Under the pieces are notes generated by a model. That model searched no databases, had not been told where the DNA came from, and was given only the letters and a program-made list of their open reading frames with translations. The translations under genes and the position numbers were made by a program. This document shows positions 62,701-64,000 of a DNA stretch of 64,000 nt, piece by piece. Position 1 is the first letter of the stretch. Every line of letters begins with the position of its first letter. Source of the stretch: Symbiodinium natans (Eukaryota > Sar > Dinophyceae > Suessiales > Symbiodiniaceae); NCBI GenBank assembly GCA_905221605.1, contig CAJNDS010002453.1, positions 250,001 to 314,000 on the forward strand. Direction: 5' to 3'.

Positions 62701-64000
62701 CTGGCGTCACCGTCCACACCTGGGCCTGTCGTTCGGCAGCACAGCCACGATGCCATTGTCTCGTGAGCGCATGTTTCAACACTCATGTTGAAACAAGGTG
62801 ATGTGGGTCAGAAGGACATGGTGACGGCTTTGATGAAACGCATTCAATCAGAGCTGCCAGACAACCCACTCGGCGGCATTGCGCAGCTTGGGCACAAAGC
62901 AGGTTGGAAAGCCCTGCGTGCTAAGCTCCATGTTTTTGTTTCTTTGCGTCACCCAGGATGCTGATGCCAACATTGGAGCCCCCCCCCCAGCCCTCAAGCC
63001 CTCAAGCATCCAAGGCATGCTGCAGGAATCATCGACTTTGTGGAGCTCCAGGCAGCTGCAAACCTGAGCCGATTCCTTCTCTAATCTACTTGCTTTGTAG
63101 CAAGCACAGCTCAGCACAGGCTCAGGGATGTGCACTTCCTACATTTCCTGCGCCATGTGCAGGCCCAAAGCATGGAGCGCATGGGCAAGGTCTTCAAGCC
63201 GAAGGTTTCGGGTGCGTGGCACTTGCACGAAGCGAGCAAGGCCCCCATGCCCGGCTGGAATAGGTCGCTTATGTGGGTCGCTTGTGTCACTCGTGCTCCC
63301 CCGAAGGACCTCGGCTTGGCGTCGTTTGTCGGCTTTTCTTCGGTATCTGCCCTCATTGGGCTCTCACGTGGCACCAGCTACTCTGCCTCGAACGCCTACC
63401 TGGATGGCCTCGGCCTTTGGAGGCATGCGGCCGGCCTGGCGTTCTCGAGCGTCCAGTGGGGCCCCGTTGCAGAGGTTGGCATGGCCAGCAAGGACCCCCC
63501 ACGACTCTTAGACCTTGGATGGGCGTCGTGAGAGTTCTTACGCCTTGCTTCGGCCTTGTGCCCGACGCACGTCCCATCACAATCCCTGTCCCTGACCAGT
63601 GACCCTGTGTCATCCCTGTGTCTTTTTTCTCGCGCAGTTCGAGTCAATCTTCGACAGGACCACGCAGGGCAAGCTGACTCGGCTCTGCGGCTCCTTCCGC
63701 CGGGACATGTCCAGGCGGCATTCCGCCAGGCGGTGGTGGGAAACGGCAACCGCGGATGGCCGACTCCGTCGCTGTGTTTTGCACAGGCCCGTGCAGCACT
63801 ATAGCACTAGAGCCTCTGTTACTGCCTCATTATGTGCCGCCTCAGCTCTTGGCACGTTTCGTCTGCGAGACATGTGAGGTGGAGTGGGGCCGCTTCCTAC
63901 GTGAGCTCGGGGCGGAGATTCCCATTCTGGAGGAGTTCTCTGGCGAAGAGGACGCCGTCGTCACCGCAGGAGCAGCGGCTGCTGTCCTGCCGGCCGCCTT
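28018..64000 (+). CDS. Multi-module type I polyketide synthase gene, intron-rich, 3' end outside window
   Basis: A giant plus-strand gene assembled from domain motifs in collinear order: ACP0; KS1-AT1-DH1-psiKR1-ER1-KR1-ACP1; KS2-AT2-DH2-psiKR2-KR2-ACP2; KS3-psiKR3-KR3. Exons are mostly 60-450 bp and many are in different frames. For 23 introns both junctions can be placed so that conserved motifs join exactly in frame; donors are GT (9), GC (10) and GA (4), and all end AG before a G. Coding-like text at 28018-28125 and 28215-28320 may be the N-terminal linker; the true start is not identified. Catalytic residues are present in every KS, AT, KR and ACP read, so a working enzyme is plausible. 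Each module should add and process one acyl unit while ACPs carry the chain. Product unknown. Confidence 0.8.
28648..29003 (+). CDS. PKS ACP0 (acyl carrier protein before module 1)
   Basis: Reads DAVADIL at 28648, then [17 protein letters not shown] with the phosphopantetheine-attachment Ser at codon 28822-28824, then [16 protein letters not shown] after an intron at 28860-28931 (72 bp, GC-AG) that joins LKLRNKLS to RRLKIEL in frame. A further intron may separate DAVADIL from the DSA helix. It ends in TINAVPSA near 29003. It may be the carrier of a loading module or of a preceding module not recognised upstream. Confidence 0.75.
29340..32690 (+). CDS. PKS module 1 ketosynthase (KS1)
   Basis: Catalyses decarboxylative Claisen condensation. 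Exon motifs in order: [72 protein letters not shown] with the catalytic Cys at codon 30386-30388; [55 protein letters not shown] with the first His at 31614-31616; [12 protein letters not shown] with the second His at 32105-32107; [28 protein letters not shown] near 32660-32688. Placed introns: 29412-29480 (GT), 29558-29633 (GC), 29687-29763 (GT), 30819-30904 (GC), 31246-31344 (GT), 31423-31611 (GC). The full Cys-His-His triad is present, although KSNIGH reads KSNHGH. Confidence 0.8.
33136..35990 (+). CDS. PKS module 1 acyltransferase (AT1)
   Basis: Loads the extender unit onto the module's ACP. Motifs: VAFLFTG (from 33137); [45 protein letters not shown], where the nucleophile Ser is the last codon before an intron at 34082-34311 (230 bp, GT-AG); [22 protein letters not shown] at about 35024-35065; [24 protein letters not shown] stands where malonyl-specific ATs usually have HAFH, so malonyl-CoA use is the likely but unproved preference. 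The exons are small and some junctions are unplaced. Confidence 0.75.
33570..33640. repeat. TA/TG-rich microsatellite in AT1 intron
   Basis: Imperfect TATATGTA/TATGTGTA units inside an intron between AT1 exons. A TTTAGGG-type tract follows at 33872-33918. Confidence 0.7.
36773..37034. repeat. (CTA)n trinucleotide array
   Basis: About 260 bp of CTA with CTG interruptions. It is the complement of the TAG array at 14716-15135. Frames through it give poly-Thr or poly-Val and are not genes. Confidence 0.95.
37425..37890. repeat. 91-bp tandem satellite carrying CCCTAAA telomere motifs
   Basis: Five units with CACCCTAAACCCTAAACC starting at 37459, 37550, 37641, 37732 and 37823: exactly 91 bp apart. 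Units alternate CCTATGACCTTA and CTCATGACCTGA before that motif, so the older repeat was a 182-bp dimer. The rest of each unit is AAGCCCAAAAGTACAGCCTC-like text. Confidence 0.9.
37959..37997. repeat. Poly-C tract
   Basis: Nearly pure C run broken by one A at 37981. Length is probably uncertain in the assembly. Confidence 0.9.
38031..38129. repeat. (CTA)n trinucleotide array, second
   Basis: About 100 bp of CTA followed by CCTACT and ACGACTGCT variants to about 38190. Confidence 0.95.
38830..40100 (+). CDS. PKS module 1 dehydratase (DH1)
   Basis: Removes water from the beta-hydroxyacyl chain. The first exon (about 38830-38961) ends in LFQQH; an intron at 38962-39194 (233 bp, GT-AG) joins it to [21 protein letters not shown]. 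The large exon 39195-39913 covers the hot-dog folds and has [11 protein letters not shown] (about 39708-39740), the DxxxQ second catalytic motif. A last exon (about 39998-40096) reads [15 protein letters not shown]. The first motif is HxxxExxxxP: the usual Gly of HxxxGxxxxP is Glu. His and Asp are both present. Confidence 0.8.
40240..41300 (+). CDS. PKS module 1 structural KR-like subdomain (psiKR1) before ER1
   Basis: Exons read [17 protein letters not shown] (about 40258), [37 protein letters not shown] and, at 41108-41160, [18 protein letters not shown]. This is the usual text of the non-catalytic KR subdomain that precedes the ER in reducing modules. It keeps the Rossmann-like order without the Ser-Tyr pair. 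Exon borders are approximate. Confidence 0.6.
41320..43215 (+). CDS. PKS module 1 enoylreductase (ER1)
   Basis: Reduces the enoyl double bond with NADPH. Motifs in order: [11 protein letters not shown] (about 41333); [19 protein letters not shown] (about 41528-41584); [12 protein letters not shown] (41685-41720); [25 protein letters not shown] (about 42070); [34 protein letters not shown], the nucleotide-binding motif (about 42450-42510); YATAG…[64 protein letters not shown]. This is the complete order of an MDR-type PKS ER spread over about nine exons, and it makes module 1 fully reducing. Confidence 0.8.
43265..44390 (+). CDS. PKS module 1 ketoreductase (KR1)
   Basis: Follows the ER directly in one exon: [23 protein letters not shown] carries the NADPH-binding glycines (about 43411-43443), then [29 protein letters not shown]. 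After introns: [26 protein letters not shown] (Ser), NYAAANT (Tyr and Asn) and [13 protein letters not shown] (about 44335-44376). The LDD at VLDD is the motif of B-type (D-hydroxyl) KRs, so B-type stereochemistry is a reasonable inference. The large exon covers 43265-43700. Confidence 0.8.
45290..45715 (+). CDS. PKS ACP1
   Basis: [19 protein letters not shown], then a 64-bp intron at 45366-45429 with a GA donor and AG acceptor, then [12 protein letters not shown] with the phosphopantetheine Ser codon at 45433-45435. A last exon (about 45614-45685) reads [18 protein letters not shown]. Standard ACP length after splicing. Closes module 1. Confidence 0.8.
45790..48256 (+). CDS. PKS module 2 ketosynthase (KS2)
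   Basis: Motifs: [72 protein letters not shown] … [12 protein letters not shown] with Cys codon 46767-46769; [39 protein letters not shown] (His 47367-47369); [12 protein letters not shown] (His 47566-47568); [29 protein letters not shown]. Placed introns: 46221-46374 (GC), 46467-46620 (GA), 47109-47315 (GT), 47479-47563 (GA), 47624-47707 (GT), 47764-47875 (GA), 48077-48164 (GC). The GA-AG intron at 47479 restores the catalytic His of KTNIGH, which otherwise reads Phe. Full triad. Confidence 0.85.
48364..50835 (+). CDS. PKS module 2 acyltransferase (AT2)
   Basis: Motifs: [20 protein letters not shown] (48364); [42 protein letters not shown] with Ser codon 49365-49367 next to an intron at 49372-49439 (68 bp, GC-AG) that joins GHSV-G to [46 protein letters not shown] (HAFH at 50164-50175, the malonyl-type signature); [27 protein letters not shown] across an intron at 50534-50700 (167 bp, GT-AG). 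All catalytic motifs of a malonyl-type AT are readable. Confidence 0.8.
51050..52135 (+). CDS. PKS module 2 dehydratase (DH2)
   Basis: An N-terminal exon at about 51063-51222 (VRGDVFQ) leads to the large exon 51269-52230. [13 protein letters not shown] holds the catalytic His (codon 51299-51301); the Gly of HxxxGxxxxP is Asn here. [12 protein letters not shown] (about 51791-51826) holds the DxxxH second motif with Asp at 51812-51814. The end reads LEDVIFRKV. The long exon continues into psiKR2 at about 52100 (FFETRWKQP). Confidence 0.8.
52100..53670 (+). CDS. PKS module 2 structural KR-like subdomain (psiKR2)
   Basis: Follows DH2 in the same exon (FFETRWKQP … [11 protein letters not shown] to about 52228). 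Next exons: [16 protein letters not shown] … [16 protein letters not shown] … VWFVLRATQ (about 52365-52586), [22 protein letters not shown] (about 52819-52885) and [16 protein letters not shown] (about 53566-53615). No ER follows. The intron near 52625-52750 is made of degenerate CCCTAAA text; another intron covers about 52930-53480. Confidence 0.65.
53760..55625 (+). CDS. PKS module 2 ketoreductase (KR2)
   Basis: [19 protein letters not shown] (NADPH-binding glycines, about 53788-53845), [57 protein letters not shown] (Ser, about 55131-55186); [14 protein letters not shown] (Tyr and Asn, about 55348-55392); [15 protein letters not shown] (about 55509-55553). LDD is again present, favouring B-type. 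With DH2 and no ER the module should leave a double bond. Confidence 0.8.
56199..56522 (-). CDS. Possible small membrane protein, unknown
   Basis: 107 residues on the minus strand in the AT-rich island. One strongly hydrophobic segment ([20 protein letters not shown]) is flanked by charged residues, and a basic tail follows ([13 protein letters not shown]). No family recognised. AT-rich DNA easily yields hydrophobic frames, so this may be spurious; the different composition would also fit an inserted piece of foreign or organellar origin. Confidence 0.25.
   Translation of the reverse strand: MTYRCKDIPWAQGPGALRKKWDFLTSTLKQHPATNTRTEIFARNPIYTYGDEKNYKWKLATVLLGFYLVFYFIPFLLMLFSLIKVFHQKSHRPSKRLRNYTSRIHNY
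56577..56599. repeat. (AT)n microsatellite
   Basis: Pure AT dinucleotide run after a GATA/GAGA tract, inside an intron. Confidence 0.9.
56698..56729. repeat. Poly-G tract
   Basis: About 32 consecutive G in an intron of the PKS gene, with other G runs just upstream (56618-56680). Confidence 0.9.
56806..58045 (+). CDS. PKS KR-ACP linker and ACP2
   Basis: The linker exon (about 56806-56950) reads [25 protein letters not shown], normal between KR and ACP in this family. The ACP exon (about 57515-57665) reads [11 protein letters not shown] … [18 protein letters not shown] with the phosphopantetheine Ser at 57614-57616. The next exon (about 57895-58000) reads [19 protein letters not shown] and runs into an acidic spacer ([13 protein letters not shown]). 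Closes module 2. Confidence 0.8.
58110..61085 (+). CDS. PKS module 3 ketosynthase (KS3)
   Basis: Motifs: [107 protein letters not shown] with Cys codon 59458-59460; [52 protein letters not shown] (His 60476-60478); [19 protein letters not shown] (His 60596-60598); [25 protein letters not shown]. Placed introns: 58455-58564 (GT), 58602-58682 (GC), 59466-59542 (GC), 60606-60762 (GC). The full triad is present, and the text differs noticeably from KS1/KS2 (HxT instead of HLE; GFTRTDG instead of GYxRGEG). It forms a different KS subtype. Confidence 0.85.
61086..63530 (+). CDS. PKS module 3 psiKR3 and ketoreductase (KR3); no AT in this module
   Basis: The exon that ends KS3 (from about 60906) continues without a break into the structural KR half ([12 protein letters not shown] … [16 protein letters not shown] … [21 protein letters not shown], to about 61665). 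No GHSxG or HAFH motif lies between, so the module has no AT. KR3: [19 protein letters not shown] (about 62132-62190), [19 protein letters not shown], an intervening GAT-array intron, [20 protein letters not shown], then [12 protein letters not shown] (Ser) and [13 protein letters not shown] (Tyr, Asn; about 63377-63415), ending [15 protein letters not shown] near 63493. Confidence 0.8.
62457..62631. repeat. (GAT)n-type microsatellite in KR3 intron
   Basis: Imperfect GATGAT/GATGGT array. Its frames give Asp-, Met-Met- or Ser-rich spurious ORFs. Confidence 0.85.
63630..64000 (+). CDS. PKS linker after KR3, cut by window edge
   Basis: [20 protein letters not shown] (about 63879-63938) matches in style the KR-to-ACP linker seen before ACP2 ([20 protein letters not shown]), then an Ala/Glu-rich spacer to the edge. 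An ACP is expected just outside. Confidence 0.6.

Noticed and set aside
62220-62786. Asp-, Ile- or Met-rich ORFs near 62.5 kb
   Set aside because: Frames through the GAT-type microsatellite inside a KR3 intron.
28648-64000. Reading the PKS locus as a decayed pseudogene because its frames keep breaking
   Set aside because: The breaks coincide with intron-like segments; with GT/GC/GA-AG introns removed, conserved motifs join exactly in frame and catalytic residues are kept.

Overview
The window looks like nuclear DNA of a dinoflagellate, most plausibly a Symbiodiniaceae-like alga. This rests on five things seen together: an intron-rich type I modular polyketide synthase (PKS) gene, introns that begin GT, GC or GA and end AG before an exonic G, tyrosine-recombinase (YR) retrotransposons, scattered TTTAGGG-type telomere-like tracts, and long trinucleotide arrays. 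No bacterial operon structure, CRISPR array or recognisable rRNA or tRNA gene was seen. All product names come from motif reading alone; no search was run.

Left part (1-13754): two nested YR retrotransposons. The inner one (E2, 2981-11943) appears nearly complete. Its ends form a split direct repeat (A1 - ORFs - B1 - A2 - B2) and its ORFs run YR recombinase; Gag-like protein with a CCCH zinc finger; 2OG-Fe(II) dioxygenase (TET/JBP- or AlkB-like) fused to a C5-cytosine-methyltransferase-like domain; reverse transcriptase plus RNase H. One mobile element thus carries a possible writer and a possible eraser of base methylation. E2 sits inside an older, decayed relative (E1), whose RT block has been flipped between 8-bp inverted repeats at 2114-2121 and 12243-12250. 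E1 seems to end at 13754, next to a phospholipase-D-like (HKD) coding segment.

Middle part (13755-28000): gene-poor. It holds the PLD-like segment, a TAG microsatellite, a possible repeat-rich protein (15546-16073), a fragment of a LINE-type RT on the minus strand, possible exons at 24.0-24.8 kb and several telomere-like tracts.

Right part (about 28.0-64.0 kb, plus strand): a single modular PKS gene split into many small exons, open at its right edge. Order read from motifs: ACP0 | module 1 KS-AT-DH-psiKR-ER-KR-ACP (fully reducing) | module 2 KS-AT-DH-psiKR-KR-ACP | module 3 KS-psiKR-KR with no AT, cut by the window edge. KS catalytic Cys/His/His residues, AT serines, KR Ser/Tyr and ACP serines are all readable once introns are removed, so the gene may be functional rather than a pseudogene. 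The introns hold CTA and GAT microsatellites, a 91-bp telomere-motif satellite, homopolymers and an AT-rich island.
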